A DNA stretch of 64,000 nucleotides from Micropterix aruncella (Eukaryota; Arthropoda; Insecta; Lepidoptera; Micropterigidae): NCBI GenBank assembly GCA_944548615.1, contig OX155955.1, positions 6,924,068 through 6,988,067 of the forward strand, read 5' to 3'. The translations under genes and the position numbers were made by a program. Shown piece after piece: positions 34,347-47,162 of the stretch (position 1 is the first letter of the stretch; every line of letters begins with the position of its first letter). The notes below the pieces were generated by a model, which saw only the letters and a list, made by a program, of their open reading frames with translations, searched no databases and was not told the origin of the DNA.

Positions 34347-36300
34347 GTGTTTTCTTTTCTGACTTCAATCACAATTTTTCCAATAACTTCGGAGTTCACA
34401 AATATTCGGAGCTAATTTTTATTAATATTTCTTATGAGTATCTATGCTACCCATAAACATTAAATATAAAGCTTGGCCAAATGTGGGTAACGGCCAAAAA
34501 CTACGATGAACCAAAATATTTACCTTTTTTTTTCTTATTTTATTGTTCAAATATTTACACGTAACACAAATCATTTTATTCGCCGATGATACTTCACTTC
34601 TTTTTAGCGATAAAAATAAAGACACTTTGGCCCAAAGTAAAAGAAACAATAGACAGACTTAGTATATGGTTCCCAGTTAATAAATTGTCACTTAACGTGA
34701 ATAAATCAAAATCAAAATGCTTCTCTTTGTGGCCGTCTGATTATAACGAAATAGACGTATACTTTGGGTCTGACCAACTAGAAAATGTCTCCTCCACGAA
34801 ATTTCTCGGATTAGAAATTGATCAAAAATTACAATGGTCTGATCACTTAAATGATCTCAGTAAAAAATTGTGCAGTGCCATATTCGCCATTAGAAAGATA
34901 AGAAGTTTATGCGGTTTTGAAGCAGCTAAATCCGTTTATTTTGCATATTTCCACTCCCTAATAACGTATGGCCTACTGTTTTGGGGAATGGCACCAAACT
35001 CAAAAAGATTTTTTCTCCTCCAGAAAAGAGCGGTACACAGTTTATATAGAGTCTCACCAAGAAGTTCCTGTAAGCCGCTATTTGTAAAATCAGGAATAAT
35101 GACTATATTTTCTTCTTACATTTACCAAAATATTATGTACGCTCATAGACACCTAACAGAAGCTCTGGTGAATAGTGATTTTCATCATCACGATACGAGG
35201 AATAAATCCAATCTCCACATAAACCGACAGCGACTTAGCAAAGTGCGATACAGTTTTATTTACCAAAATTTGTCCTTCTATAATAAGATTCCAGAGCAAA
35301 TTAAAAGCCTTGGAGAGGACCAATTTAAAAAGATAATTATACATAATTTGGTAAGAAACCCAATTTATGGTATAAGGGAGTTTGAAAATTCTGAGTTTAT
35401 TTTCCATGTTGATGATTAATGAAATGCGTAAAGTTTTAAACATAATGGTATTATGATATCTGACATTCTGATTTTCATATAATTTATTATACATCTATTC
35501 ATTTTTTAAAATATATATAAAATACGAAGGCATATTGCTGGATTGACAACAAAATATATATTTTTTGATTATTCTACATAGAATTTGCATTTCTATTTTA
35601 ATATATTATTCTCCTTGACTCTTAAATCAAATTTGTATATTTTGGTTATTTGTATGTAGGTAATATTGAATATAATTTTACAGCCATGACAACTATCACG
35701 ATAGTTATGTTTTTAATAATTAAATTTTTAGCATTTTTAGCATTTGTGACGCATCCAAGTGTAGGAATGCTTATCTACTGGAGTAGTTGATTGTATTGTA
35801 TTGTATTGTAATAAAAACATTAAAAACATAGTTGTACTAAATTCTTCATAAGATGAGATTTTCATAAATAGATAATGTAATTCATACAAGTTTAACAAGA
35901 AATTAACTCTTAATTATATTCTTCATTTGAAATCACAATAGATTGCGGTTTTTCGTTCTCTGACTTCAATCACATGTTTCACAATAAATTTCGAATTAGC
36001 AAATATTTGCTGCCAATATTTACAAATGTTTTTTATACATATCCAGACTATCCATTGGCATCAAATATTAAGAGTAAGCAAGCGTGGGTAACTGTGAAAA
36101 ATCTCTATGAACTTAAAAATATATAAGTACTTTTTTTTGCTTATCTAATTATTATTTTTTACACGTAACCTGAACCATAACATTAAAAACGTGTAGGTAG
36201 ATGTTTTAAAATCTCCGTAAGATGAGGTATTCATAAATATATAATAATTAAAACTTATTAGCGTTTACCAAGTTTACAAATTTACCAAGGAATAATAAAC
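34347..36300 (+). repeat. Tandem pair of a ~350-bp unit, first unit split by a LINE
   Basis: 34347-34566 matches 35944-36172 ('ctgacttcaatcaca', 'gtgggtaac.g..aaaa', 'ttacacgtaac'), and 35813-35930 matches 36175-36300 ('aacattaaaaac', 'taagatgag', 'ttcataaata'). So two tandem units exist, and in the first one a LINE fragment (about 34567-35812) sits between 'acacgtaac' and 'aaaaacattaaaaac'. The unit itself is unclassified and non-coding. Confidence 0.7.
34567..35812 (+). pseudogene. 5'-truncated Jockey/CR1-like LINE (RT motif C to tail)
   Basis: The fragment starts inside the RT palm with QIILFADDTSLLFSDKNKDT (about 34567-34626; the FADD catalytic motif). A small frameshift around 34600-34640 moves it to the main frame, which runs to the stop at 35419. 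That frame carries STKFLGLEIDQKLQWSDHL (thumb-side 'KFLG' motif), 'SLITYGLLFWG' and a terminal region with HDTRNKSNLHINRQRL. The 3' UTR is about 390 bases and ends in (TATTG)n at 35789-35811. The endonuclease and the first half of RT are missing. It is a truncated copy with one frameshift, so not active. Confidence 0.8.
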
Positions 36301-37164
36301 TTTTATTATGATGAGGTGAACAGATTTGGCATGGACCTCTAAAAAAAAAATTTATTTTGGCATTGAAAACATTTTTTTTTATATAATATATTAGCTACTT
36401 TATAGTGAAGTTTGATCCTTAAATTATTTTATAAAATTAAAAAAGTAAGTCAATTGCGACATTGGTAAAAACCAATTTTAATCTGCCCTTGTTCTACCAT
36501 TTTCCATAGTGCGCCGTAGTCGTTTTTATTTTGTCAATCATCAGGTATTTGCATATCTAGCACGATGGCAATTGTATAGCTGGCAACGCTGCGGGACAGA
36601 GGTCTCTATCAGTGTCCTTATTGATTGTATTGTACCTACCTCGTACATATCTACCGTACTGTATATAGGTGTACAAGGTTTAACGGGGGATCGAAATTCC
36701 GATCACTCTGCGAGATATGCAGACAGGAATTTAGTAGCTCCATTAGTCGTTGCCTCTGCGAATTCTGCGCATTTATTCCTGAACGATGGTTGCTAACCTA
36801 CGTTAAGCTGTGTTGCTGGCAACATTTCATGTGTTTTACTACGGTGGAGGATGACACATTCACGACCCTGGCAGTTATAACGACTTGTGCATGTCGTTTT
36901 TCTATTGAGACTTGATAAAACGTTGCACAACGATCTCTAAACCCACCAATCCACCCTGAAACAATTTATTCAATAAACATTCAGATAAGTTTTATTATTT
37001 TATAAAAATTAATCACGTTAGGTGTAAATCAACTTAAAGGGTAAACATTATAGTGTATATTTGACACAAAAACTACACAACTAGTAAGTTACACAAAAGA
37101 GTTATACAGCCAATGTCTGGTAGTAAAATTCACTGATAAAATTATGACACAGTAACACAGAAAT
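36301..37164. other. Unannotated sequence
   Basis: A somewhat GC-richer patch at 36500-36930 has overlapping open frames of about 95 codons without known domains. Cys-rich translations there look fortuitous. Nothing named. Confidence 0.4.
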
Positions 37165-37785
37165 AAGCATGTTTCAACATGGATTACGTATATAACATGG
37201 ACTGTGGTTTATACGTATGAATTAACTTGACGCGTAACGGTGTCGGCGTGATGGTATTTACCATGTCACGGGCATGGCATGGGCGGTATTTACCATGTCA
37301 CGACCATGGCGGTATTTACCATGGAACGTATACTGCTGTAATGAAGTAACATACATATTTTAGTGTACTTAAATACTAATGTCTGGATGGATCAGCATTA
37401 TTTGTAAATGTATCCATACTTACGTAGCTCGCAACAACATAGAATGGTGTTTCCACATTTTAATATTGATGTCTCTTTCCGAAACGATAGTCTAACCAAA
37501 TGTATTGTTATTATGTACGTAACGTAATGTATGTACGTAAACGTAATGTTTACGTCGCGACCTCGAGTTCCTGCTTCTAACATGACAAGACGTCATTTCA
37601 TACCTAAGTCGGGACATGAATCATGTAGAAGCTACAGTATACTGTTATTTTCGCCGGAAGGATACAATCGAGCAATGGAATTTCAACAAAATCCATTGTA
37701 ATTCAACAAAATTACTATTGGAACATCATTATTCTGTATAAAACCGTACTAACATAATGGCAATGTTTCAATATCTTTCTTAGTG
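37165..37785 (+). repeat. Family G repeat, copy 2, with an internal minisatellite
   Basis: Matches 27225-27625 but carries an internal expansion at about 37251-37330, where 'ggtatttaccatg' occurs three times with 'tcacg..catggc' spacers. It is otherwise colinear. Non-coding. Confidence 0.6.
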
Positions 37786-38962
37786 TTCGAAAACCCCAAT
37801 TTGTTACATTATTGTACTACTATATACTATAAATGGGACACCTCTTGAGGCACTTTACGTTACATAGATTTAAAATTACGCCAGTGGCTATCGTGTGAAT
37901 AAAGAGGCACGAAATCATAAGCTTGACCTCTTTATTACCGACACCCGGAGGTGCGTCAGGTCATCTAACTTAGCAAAACAGTGAGCTACAAACTCTTGAA
38001 AAGCCACAAAGTAATACGCACGTCTAGTCACAATGATCGTCTAACTAGTTAAAAGTTAGCAACTAAGTTATACCATATTGCACTTATTTTTATCGTTTCT
38101 TATCGTAAAGCTTAAGGCTACATAGTACGTAAGTTAGCTTTAGGTATATAATAATACATTTCTTAAAGGCAACCCTTTAAGCCCGGGGGTAATGTTTAGG
38201 CCATTTTTAATTATATATATTTATAGTGTCATATATATTTATTTCCTACCTACCCTCCCAATCAGTGACAAATTACGCGCCGGCCGAGACGGACGTACTC
38301 CTGTTTTGAGTGTTCTTGTTTATCGTGCTGTGATATAGTAATTTTCGTATTAGTGAGCTGGCCAGCTGAAGATTTCAAGACATTCGGAGAGCGAAAATAC
38401 GGCAAGAAATCGTGCGGAAAATACAAAGGTGCGTTAACATTAATTCCTTCTCCTCTCCACAATGATGCCTATAATTATATAAAATTAACCAACCTTCCTT
38501 ACGGTCCACTCGCTATAAATTATAAAACTTAAACCCAACATTTTGGTTTGGCTAGCTACATAACCTTGTAGATCATAAAATTGTCTACAAAATTGATGTA
38601 ACATATTTTTCCGTGTGATCAACGGTTTCCGAGATATAGTGCGGAGAGTAGGAGACGCGCACTCAACATATTATAACGTCAAACAACCGCGATAGTTTTA
38701 AAGTTCGTTATGAACTTTAAGTTGGTCAGTCCCCAGAGTTTCAACTTTCCACTAGTCCCTTATCTAATGGAGAGCAATTTCCATTAACTTGATATCGCCG
38801 TGGGAGTTCAGCGATATGCTGAAATAAGCTTTCAGCCTTCGAGTAACTTTATAAAGGAAAACTGCTGAAATCTGAAAATTAAGTTAGGCAAATAGAATAG
38901 TTGAAGCCATTTGAGAAATCGTAAGTTTGTGTTAAAGTTATAAGGGGGTCATTTCTGGGCTC
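37786..38962. other. Unannotated sequence
   Basis: AT-rich with no domain-bearing ORF, no strong palindrome and no match elsewhere in the window that I can see. Confidence 0.45.
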
Positions 38963-39138
38963 AATTTATTTTTATTTATTTATTTATTTATTTATTTACG
39001 AATTAATAACTGTAAAACATTGATTTGCTTACAAAAATAACAGGAACCGAATGGCAAAACCTTAACCTTTTGCTTATTTGATTCTGTCACCCAACTGGGA
39101 CTAGCCCGTTCTAGGTTTGGACAGGACTCTAATATTAC
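38963..39138 (-). mobile_element. LINE 3' end, family A, tail half of an interrupted copy
   Basis: Same sequence as 5881-6058 including the (TTTA)n tail. The copy breaks off right after 'ctctaatattac' and resumes at 41757 with 'attacaatcaag', so it was split by an insertion. Confidence 0.7.
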
Positions 39139-39149
39139 TGTTAAATATA

Positions 39150-39430
<281 letters not shown>

Positions 39431-41551
39431 TTTGTGTTGCATAAGGATAAGCCCTATTTATGAGATATATGGATGAATAGTGATCGTTAGTCGACTGCAA
39501 AAGGACCTTTAAACTTACATTGCACCTGTCGAAAGTCGTGCACATCCGTAAGTATATCTCATTCAAACATAAGCATTTCCCAATACAACCTGGGATTTCC
39601 TTCGCTACTTTTTAAGTAGCTTTTACTAATTTTATTTTAAATAAAAACATGATCCTATAAACGGATTTCTTTACAAACCTTATGAAATATAACAATATTA
39701 TACTGTTTTCTACAATGTTTCTTTACAATTTTTTAATATTATACAATTTTATATAGGTTTACCCTATTTTGATAACATTATACAATCTTTTTTATAAACT
39801 TCTCTGCCAGAAATAAAGATTTAAGTTTCTTCTTTCATTTCATTGAGCATATGGAGTTTTTTATTTATTTTTAATTCGATTTAATGGCTCGTTGATAACA
39901 AACTCAGCCAATTGTATCATATTTTAAATGTTAGTAGCATTCGAAATTTGAATTATTTCGTAATGTCACTTTCATTTATAAAACGGCATTGCCGAAATGA
40001 TCAATAGTTTAATTTTTAATTTTTTCGCTTAATTCATCTCATTTGAAGGCATTTTGTGTTGCATAAGGATAAGCCCTATTTATGAGATATATGGATGAAT
40101 AGTGATCGTTAGTCGACTGCAAAAGGACCTTTAAACTTACATTGCACCTGTCGAAAGTCGTGCACATCCGTAAGTATATCTCATTCAAACATAAGCATTT
40201 CCCAATACAACCTGCGATTTCCTTCGCTACTTTTTAAGTAGCTTTTACTAATTTTATTTTAAATAAAAACATGATCCTATAAACGGATTTCTTTACAAAC
40301 CTTATGAAATATAACAATATTATACTGTTTTCTACAATGTTTCTTTACAATTTTTTAATATTATACAATTTTATATAGGTTTACCCTATTTTGATAACAT
40401 TATACAATCTTTTTAATAAACTTCTCTGCCAGAAATAAAGATTTAAGTTTCTTCTTTCATTTCATTGAGCATATGGAGTTTTTTCATTTATTTTTAATTC
40501 GATTTAATGGCTCGTTGATAACAAACTCAGCCAATTGTATCATATTTTAAATGTTAGTAGCATTCGAAATTTGAATTATTTTGTAATGTCACTTTCATTT
40601 ATAAAACGGCCTTGCCGAAATGATCAATAGTTTAATTTTTAATTTTTTCGCTTAATTCGTCTCATTTGAAGGCATTTTGTGTTGCATAAGGATAAGCCCT
40701 ATTTATGAGATATATGGATGAATAGTGATCGTTAGTCGACTGCAAAAGGACCTTTAAACTTACATTGCACCTGTCGAAAGTCGTGCACATCCGTAAGTAT
40801 ATCTCATTCAAACATAAGCATTTCCCAATACAACCTGGGATTTCCTTCGCTACTTTTTAAGTAGCTTTTACTAATTTTATTTTAAATAAAAACATGATCC
40901 TATAAACGGATTTCTTTACAAACCTTATGAAATATAACAATATTATACTGTTTTCTACAATGTTTCTTTACAATTTTTTAATATTATACAATTTTATATA
41001 GGTTTACCCTATTTTGATAACATTATACAATCTTTTTTATAAACTTCTCTGCCAGAAATAAAGATTTAAGTTTCTTCTTTCATTTCATTGAGCATATGGA
41101 GTTTTTTTATTTATTTTTAATTCGATTTAATGGCTCGTTGATAACAAACTCAGCCAATTGTATCATATTTTAAATGTTAGTAGCATTCGAAATTTGAATT
41201 ATTTCGTAATGTCACTTTCATTTATAAAACGGCCTTGCCGAAATGATCAATAGTTTAATTTTTAATTTTTTCGCTTAATTCGTCTCATTTGAAGGCATTT
41301 TGTGTTGCATAAGGATAAGCCCTATTTATGAGATATATGGATGAATAGTGATCGTTAGTCGACTGCAAAAGGACCTTTAAACTTACATTGCACCTGTCGA
41401 AAGTCGTGCACATCCGTAAGTATATCTCATTCAAACATAAGCATTTCCCAATACAACCTGGGATTTCCTTCGCTACTTTTTAAGTAGCTTTTACTAATTT
41501 TATTTTAAATAAAAACATGATCCTATAAACGGATTTCTTTACAAACCTTAT
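39431..41551 (+). repeat. Macrosatellite, 622-623-bp unit, 3.4 copies
   Basis: 'ttgtgttgcataaggataag' recurs at about 39432, 40054, 40677 and 41300, i.e. spacings of 622, 623 and 623. Units are nearly identical (single substitutions such as 'cctgggatt'/'cctgcgatt', and 'aacggcattgcc'/'aacggccttgcc'). The last unit stops at about 41551 in 'ccttatga', where a TATATG microsatellite takes over. No ORF spans a unit. The first unit begins exactly at the end of the microsatellite. Confidence 0.9.
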
Positions 41552-41751
41552 GATATATATGTATATATATATATATGTATATGTATATATATATACATAT
41601 AATATCTAGATTAGAGCCTTATTAACGGATGCATTGTAACAATATTATAGGATAGTAGGTTAGAGCATATTATGTAAGGCACTATGTTATTAATGAAATG
41701 TACCACCTACTATCTGTTTCGTTACAAATAAATAAATAAATAAATTAATTA

Positions 41752-41820
41752 AAAAAAATAAATTACAATCAAGTTTGCTTGATTGCTTGATTGCTTACAG
41801 ATGTACAAGTTTTAGTAAAA
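41752..41820 (-). mobile_element. LINE 3' end, family A, second half of the interrupted copy
   Basis: 'attacaatcaagtttgcttg...ttttagtaaaa' matches 6051-6096, with an extra internal 'attgcttg' duplication. It completes the family-A copy that starts at 38963. Confidence 0.7.
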
Positions 41821-42375
41821 TTGGGTCTATATATTTTTAATAAAAACTTCGTAACGGTATTCCGTTTCCTCTGACTAAATTCAAAGTAAATAAATCCAAA
41901 TAATTATACTGTTAAGAGGCCGTTCCAGCCGTGGCGGCCAAAAGCTATATGAAGCATAATTTTATGGCCTGGTTGTGAGAACACGAAAAAGAATTTTAAT
42001 ACAATTATTTCGGATTTAAAAAACCCGGTCCTTAAGCTATCATTTCGCCGAAAAGAAATCGGTAAATTATTTCCATATTAATTGTAAATTATCTTTATTC
42101 TGTTACTGTTTCCAAAAAAATAAAAACGAGCGAGATTTGTCTTCAGTTTTTGAAAAACCTAGAGATTATTCTCAATACCAAAAAAATACCATTAACACCA
42201 GCGTATGGTCTATTTGCATAGTACTAAGACAGTTTTTGGAATTTTCATAAAAAAAATAAGAAAAAAATGTTTGAAATTACATAATTTCCAGAAATGTTAT
42301 GGCCAAACGTTATTTTTTTTTCTATTTATTAAAGATACTTTTAGGTGATATAAGAAATAACACAGTGACCCATTA
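41821..42375. other. AT-rich sequence without recognised features
   Basis: No coding or repeat signature seen. Confidence 0.45.
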
Positions 42376-44326
42376 GCATATTGTCAAGTATTAACAAAAT
42401 CTTTGAAAAATATATCGCAGGCAAGGTGCAGACATACCTAACGACTAATAATATTATCAGTGAAAGCCAATACGGGTTCCAAAAAAATAAGAATACCGAT
42501 CAACTCCTATCTAATTTTACAAACCACGTAAATAAGTGCCGAATGACAAAAAACACGTAATAATTGTCCTTGTGGATTTTAGCAAGGCTTTCGACACAAT
42601 TAACCATGATCGACTCATAAGGACCCTTGACGATGTAGGTATAAGAGGCAGATACAAAGAGTTACTGCGCAGTTACCTAAGTGATAGAGAAATGGCTGTA
42701 AAAATAGGGGACTCGATTGGTAAAAGTGTTAGGATAACAGAGGGTACACCACAGGGCTCCGTATTGGGACCTATGTTTTATTTGATATATTGAAACACTA
42801 TATCGAATATATTTGTTAAATCAAAAGTGTACCAATTCGCTGATGACACAGCGATAGTGGTTGAGCACGATGACGTAAATACTGCAAACACAATCATGAA
42901 CCAACAATTCCTACAACTGTTGCGCTGGTCCCATGACAACGGCCTCGTTATCAACCATACGAAGACAAAGGTATTGTACGTCACCTCTCCCTATAAAAAA
43001 AGGGGCGAGATAGCTATTAAAGCACACTCGTATACGTGCATTCACGATAACGTATCACATCTAAACTGCTCCTGCAATAGTCTAGAGGTTGTGAGTACAC
43101 ATAAATACCTGGGCTTAATACTTGACAAAAACTTTAATTGGGAAAATCACATACTTCTACTGTGGGGAAAACTCAGGTATTTTTTAAAACTATTCTTTCA
43201 CCTGAAATCCGTATTACCTCATAATATTATGAAAATCATATACTTTTCACTTGTAAATTCTATACTAGGATATGGCATTCAGGTATGGGGACTTACATTT
43301 CCCACGTACGTTAGGAAAGTGGAAAATATTCAAATTCGAATACTGAAACAAATGGCACCAAAAGGCTCAATACAAATTAAGCAAAATAATTATACAGAAC
43401 TCTACTCCTCAATTGATGTCTTGAATATAAGTTTCTTGGTATGGTATAAAATTCTGCTTGACAACAACGAAAACGGTTCGTTACAAATACCTGCCGATCA
43501 TGTACACAGAACTCGGCTATGTGAAAAGGGGTATTTGAAATATAACAAGCAAAACAATTATTACGGCGATAGAACTCTTGAATTCATTGTTCCAAAATTA
43601 TTCAATCACTTTTCTATAAAATTAGACAACTCAATCAGCAAATACTTACTAAAGAAAACATTGAAACTTATACTTCTAAGCAACCTAAATAATGACTTAC
43701 CCAGGCGAGCTAATTAAAATAATTTAAAAATTATGTAATATAAATACTATAACAGAGAAATTAAAAACTATATTAGTGTAAATTAGGATAAATATGTAAA
43801 AGCATTAAGTGTAACAAGTAAAAATTATATTAGACTAAATTAGCATTAACATCACTAAGTAGAATAATTAGGGTAAACCAAGCTAATTAAGATAAGTTAG
43901 GTTAGGTTAGGGCATAAGTATAGATATCTAGTATGAATCATTTTATTAGTGTAATCATTTGTTATTGTAATTGTAAACAAAGTAAGTATACCAGGATAAT
44001 TAGTATAGGTTAGGTTAGATTAGGAAGTAGGTATATTAATTTAGTGGAAAAGCATATCTATAAGTGTATATTCAGCTAGTTATGATAGGAGATATAGGTT
44101 AGTTTAGGTTAGGTTAGGAAGTCAATGCATCTACTTAACGTAAAAAGTTATAAAGTTATAATAGTTAATAAAAGTACAATAGGAAATAGATAATATAAGT
44201 CAGATATAAACACATTATTGTTAGTTACCCACTAAAAAGGCACTAGCCTTAGTGGGGAACTGTGACATGTAATTTGTATCTTTTTATGAATAAGGACTAG
44301 TACCAAAAAAAAAAAAACAAAAACAT
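42376..44326 (+). pseudogene. Jockey/CR1-like LINE, 5'-truncated, RT domain to 3' end
   Basis: It begins in the RT fingers with NKIFEKYIAGKVQTYLTTNN and SESQYGFQKNKNTDQLL (42392-42530). A frameshift near 42530 moves it into the next frame, which has VLVDFSKAFDTINHDRL (motif A) and EGTPQGSVLGPMFYLIY (motif B). A single in-frame TGA (42791-42793) follows, then YQFADDTAIV (motif C, FADD) and HKYLGLILDKNFNWENH (thumb), with the stop at 43717. No endonuclease is left. The 3' UTR (43718-44326) is AT-rich, carries several TTAGG-like motifs, and ends in an A-rich tract at about 44308-44326. One frameshift and one stop in otherwise good sequence suggest moderate age. Confidence 0.85.
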
Positions 44327-45085
44327 TCTAAGTTATTTTATTATTGTAATCTAATTTTTACTTTATAAAAAACTATTCATTTGATAATTTATTATATTAT
44401 AATTGAAAAGCCAAATCGACTATATTAGACGATGCGCGAAGCCGAAATCGTCATTCGTTATTGGGCACTGCCAACGGTGGGACGTATTCCCTTGTCGCCG
44501 CGCTATACCTATACATCTTTATGTATATATCGAAAGCGCGCTGGCGCGTGGCATTGCAAAAATATCTAAATTTTTAGTCGCGTCAACTCGGAAGGGAGCC
44601 TTAAACAATCACTGAAAGGGTGAAATTGATTGAAACATGAAATTCAATTCCCCGATGATAAGTTAGCTTAAACTTCGAATTTACGCAAGCGAATTTCTGA
44701 AGAAATTTTCAGTTAGGTACCGAAATTATATCCGAACGCGAACTCTGCGGCTGCTCTGAAGTTTCGGTGTCATACAGCAGAGTAGATAATCAAATTTCGC
44801 AAGGAAATTAAGTCCTCTGGAAAGGGTTACGCTATTGCTGGATATTGAAAGTATGTATTTTATCGACCAAATTTATTCTGTTGATTTTAATTGAAATTGG
44901 AAACAGTTTGATACTTTGTTACCTTGAGAAAGTAGCCAACAAATATTTTGAGTCGTGTAGACAGATTTAATGTCAAGATTAAATGATGTTGGCAGAAATT
45001 AAGTATATTCGACTAATAATTTTACTTTCTACACTTTCTATTTATTGCCGGATCCGGCGCTGTCCGTGAGTAGTGCTCGAGTGAA
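44327..45085. other. Unannotated sequence
   Basis: A moderately GC-rich patch at 44420-44600 has a 70-codon open frame with no known domain. Nothing further recognised. Confidence 0.4.
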
Positions 45086-45089
45086 AATA

Positions 45090-45440
45090 AATTAATAGTT
45101 TGAAAAAAAAACACTAAAAACACGCTTTTATAAATGCACGTAAAAACCAAATATCTTCCGGTTTCATCATCAGACCTTGAAACCAAATCGTGGCCAAAGT
45201 TCATTCCAAGAATTTTCTATCAAGTCCAAACACAGCTATAATACGATGTTCCATTATAAAGTTCCAGTTCATATCTTCCGACTCCATCATCAGATCAGTT
45301 CGACAGTACCATATTATTGTATTGTCATCAGAACTACATACAGCTGCCAATTTTCATGACGCTACGATCCTTGGAAGATGGTTAAATTAGTTACCTAAGA
45401 TTCCATTACATAGTTACGTACAGGTCGACCTAATAAAAGC
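45090..45440 (+). repeat. Interspersed repeat, family E, copy 1
   Basis: Nearly identical to 63257-63765 apart from fewer internal units. Landmarks are 'acactaaaaacacgctttta', 'catcatcagaccttgaaacc', 'catcagatcagttcgacagt' and 'caggtcgacctaataaaagc'. An older relative lies at 57350-57630. The short open frames encode Lys/His-rich peptides that follow the tandem DNA units. It looks non-coding. Confidence 0.7.
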
Positions 45441-45453
45441 GTGTTAAAAAGTT

Positions 45454-46215
45454 GTGGGTAGCACAGGGGATTATGCACAAAATATTCGTATTCGCAACTC
45501 AATTGTACCCCCAATTTGGAGGCTAATGGGCCCTGTTGCAGTTTGCCCACTAAGACCCAGTTGTATAGGGTCGGTCAAACGCACGGGTCAACACCCATCC
45601 GGCTGCCTCCACGCAGAAGAGAGAGCCAGGGTAGAACGCTGGCCTGCGGGCCAGTCTCCCCTGGGAATTACCCATCGGGCGCTCCTGGGCGGTTTGCGCA
45701 CCGCGCGGCGTTAGCCAATCAATTGTGCATTCCGACTAAGAGCCGGGGGAGTCTGGGAAGAGTAACTGTTTCCTATAAAGCGGGGGTGGCTGTTAACCTT
45801 ATAGCAACTGCTCTTGAAACGACCATTCGACCACCCGATCCCGGGTGAATAAGCAGGGCAAAGGATGCCGTGGTCCGCGATAGATTCGGTGTTCACCGTA
45901 TCACGCTTCATAAGGAGAGGAACGTGCAAGCGACCTCGATCATGTGACCAGTCGGGAGGCAGGAGGCATCCTAAAGGGTAATTTCCACACGGAGATATCC
46001 TTCCAAACTGGTAGTCTGCGGGCGAGGCTGCCCGCTACCTACCTTTCCCGGTGTCTCGACGTAAGGCGTTGGCCCCTGGCTTGTTGGCGGAGCTAGACAG
46101 TAGATTGTCTTGTCTCTAAGTCTTCTACGTTCATCCCATGGCTGAAAGAACGATCACATATCGTTATACCAGCCTGGGGTGACGGGTTCGTTCGTTGTAG
46201 TCGACACCGCCTTAC
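45454..46215 (+). repeat. GC-rich repeat (GCR), copy 3, colinear form
   Basis: This is the longest uninterrupted copy in one orientation. Landmarks in order are 'gggtcggtcaaacgcacggg' (about 45569), 'cagtctcccctggga', 'agccgggggagtctggga', 'gcaaaggatgccgtggtccg', 'gcaagcgacctcgat', 'taaggcgttggcccctgg' and 'ggtgacgggttcg'. Open plus frames of 86 and 110 codons are rich in Pro/Arg/Gly, and the second resembles a minus-strand frame in copy 1 (shared string PVSPGN..SGAPGR.AHRAA.AN.LC). That shared frame could mean a once-coding region or simply sequence homology. Confidence 0.65.
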
Positions 46216-46540
46216 TGTACCCCCAATTTAAATATTTTTTTCTGGCATGTGGTTGTTCTTTTAGTAACATCTGCTATTTACCGAGAGTTTAGACCGTGGT
46301 CTGTTGAACAATCTCGTCATCTCGAAATATTTAAGGATCCAAACTTATTAAGTCTATATACAGCGGCATCCAGCATATTTTAAATATACCTTTTATAAAT
46401 ATACCAAATATATCCCAAATGTATGTGCGCGCGTTCTGCACGCGTTTTTCTATTTCAAATAAAGACATCATAAGGCATTTTTTTCTAGCGATGTTTCGAA
46501 TGAATTTCGCATATTAGTGGGAAAATAATTAAAAAAAAAA
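46216..46540. other. Unannotated sequence between GCR copy 3 and the Helentron
   Basis: AT-rich with no recognised feature. Confidence 0.4.
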
Positions 46541-46775
46541 TACGTGTGGCACTCGGGGACTGCCGCGGTAAAGCTATTGCATAGCATTTTTTAACAACTT
46601 ATGCAATTATAATTATTTATTTATTATATTTATGCAGTATTTTTTTTCTTTGATATTAATTCAAGTTACACTTTTTGAGCGTGGTGACCGATAAGAAAAC
46701 ATTTTTTTCTTTTATTGAATAAATGAGAAGTTAATATTGTTTAAAATATTTTTATTATCTTACAATACATGTAGG

Positions 46776-47162
46776 TTATTGAGGAATTGTTATCATTGAA
46801 ACTATAGGTTTATGGTAACTGAAATAAGAAACATAAGTTTGAGACTTGATATCCTCTAAATATCTGGAAAATACCGCGTCAATGGTGGTCCCATATTTTG
46901 TTGTGGATTCTTGTGGATCATTATTCATTTTCAAATTCAATTTTTCCGAAAGAAAAGTTGTCAACCGCTCTGATTTTTTATCAGCGAAATTGATGTTGAA
47001 ATCGCCAGCCAAGATAAGTGGAAATTTATTACCATTTGTACCAAGTATTTTCGACCCTTCTTCAGTGTACTCCAGTAAAGTGCGATGAATAAAACGCTCT
47101 ACCTCGTCCAATTTTGGATTCGGTGAAATGTAAATTGCTACCATGACTATGTGTAGGCCATT
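46776..47162 (-). CDS. Helentron endonuclease domain, carboxy part (after an in-frame stop)
   Basis: This stretch continues the helicase frame directly after one stop codon (47165-47163). The intervening codons read NGLHIV and then VAIYISPNPKLDEVERFIH. It holds the second half of an exonuclease-endonuclease-phosphatase fold: FPLILAGDFNINFADKKSER (the GDFN catalytic block), an ST.YGTTIDAVFSR block, and a final YFSYHKPIVSMI where the usual SDH triad end is SYH. The His is kept; the preceding residue is Tyr. In Helentrons this nuclease is fused to the helicase and is thought to have been captured from a CR1-like LINE. The stop separating it from the helicase is probably a simple point mutation. 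Confidence 0.8.
   Translation of the reverse strand, partial: NGLHIVMVAIYISPNPKLDEVERFIHRTLLEYTEEGSKILGTNGNKFPLILAGDFNINFADKKSERLTTFLSEKLNLKMNNDPQESTTKYGTTIDAVFSRYLEDIKSQTYVSYFSYHKPIVSMITIPQ

Noticed and set aside
36509..36915. Cys-rich small protein gene
   Set aside because: Overlapping frames with no splice sites, signal peptide or known motif; looks fortuitous.
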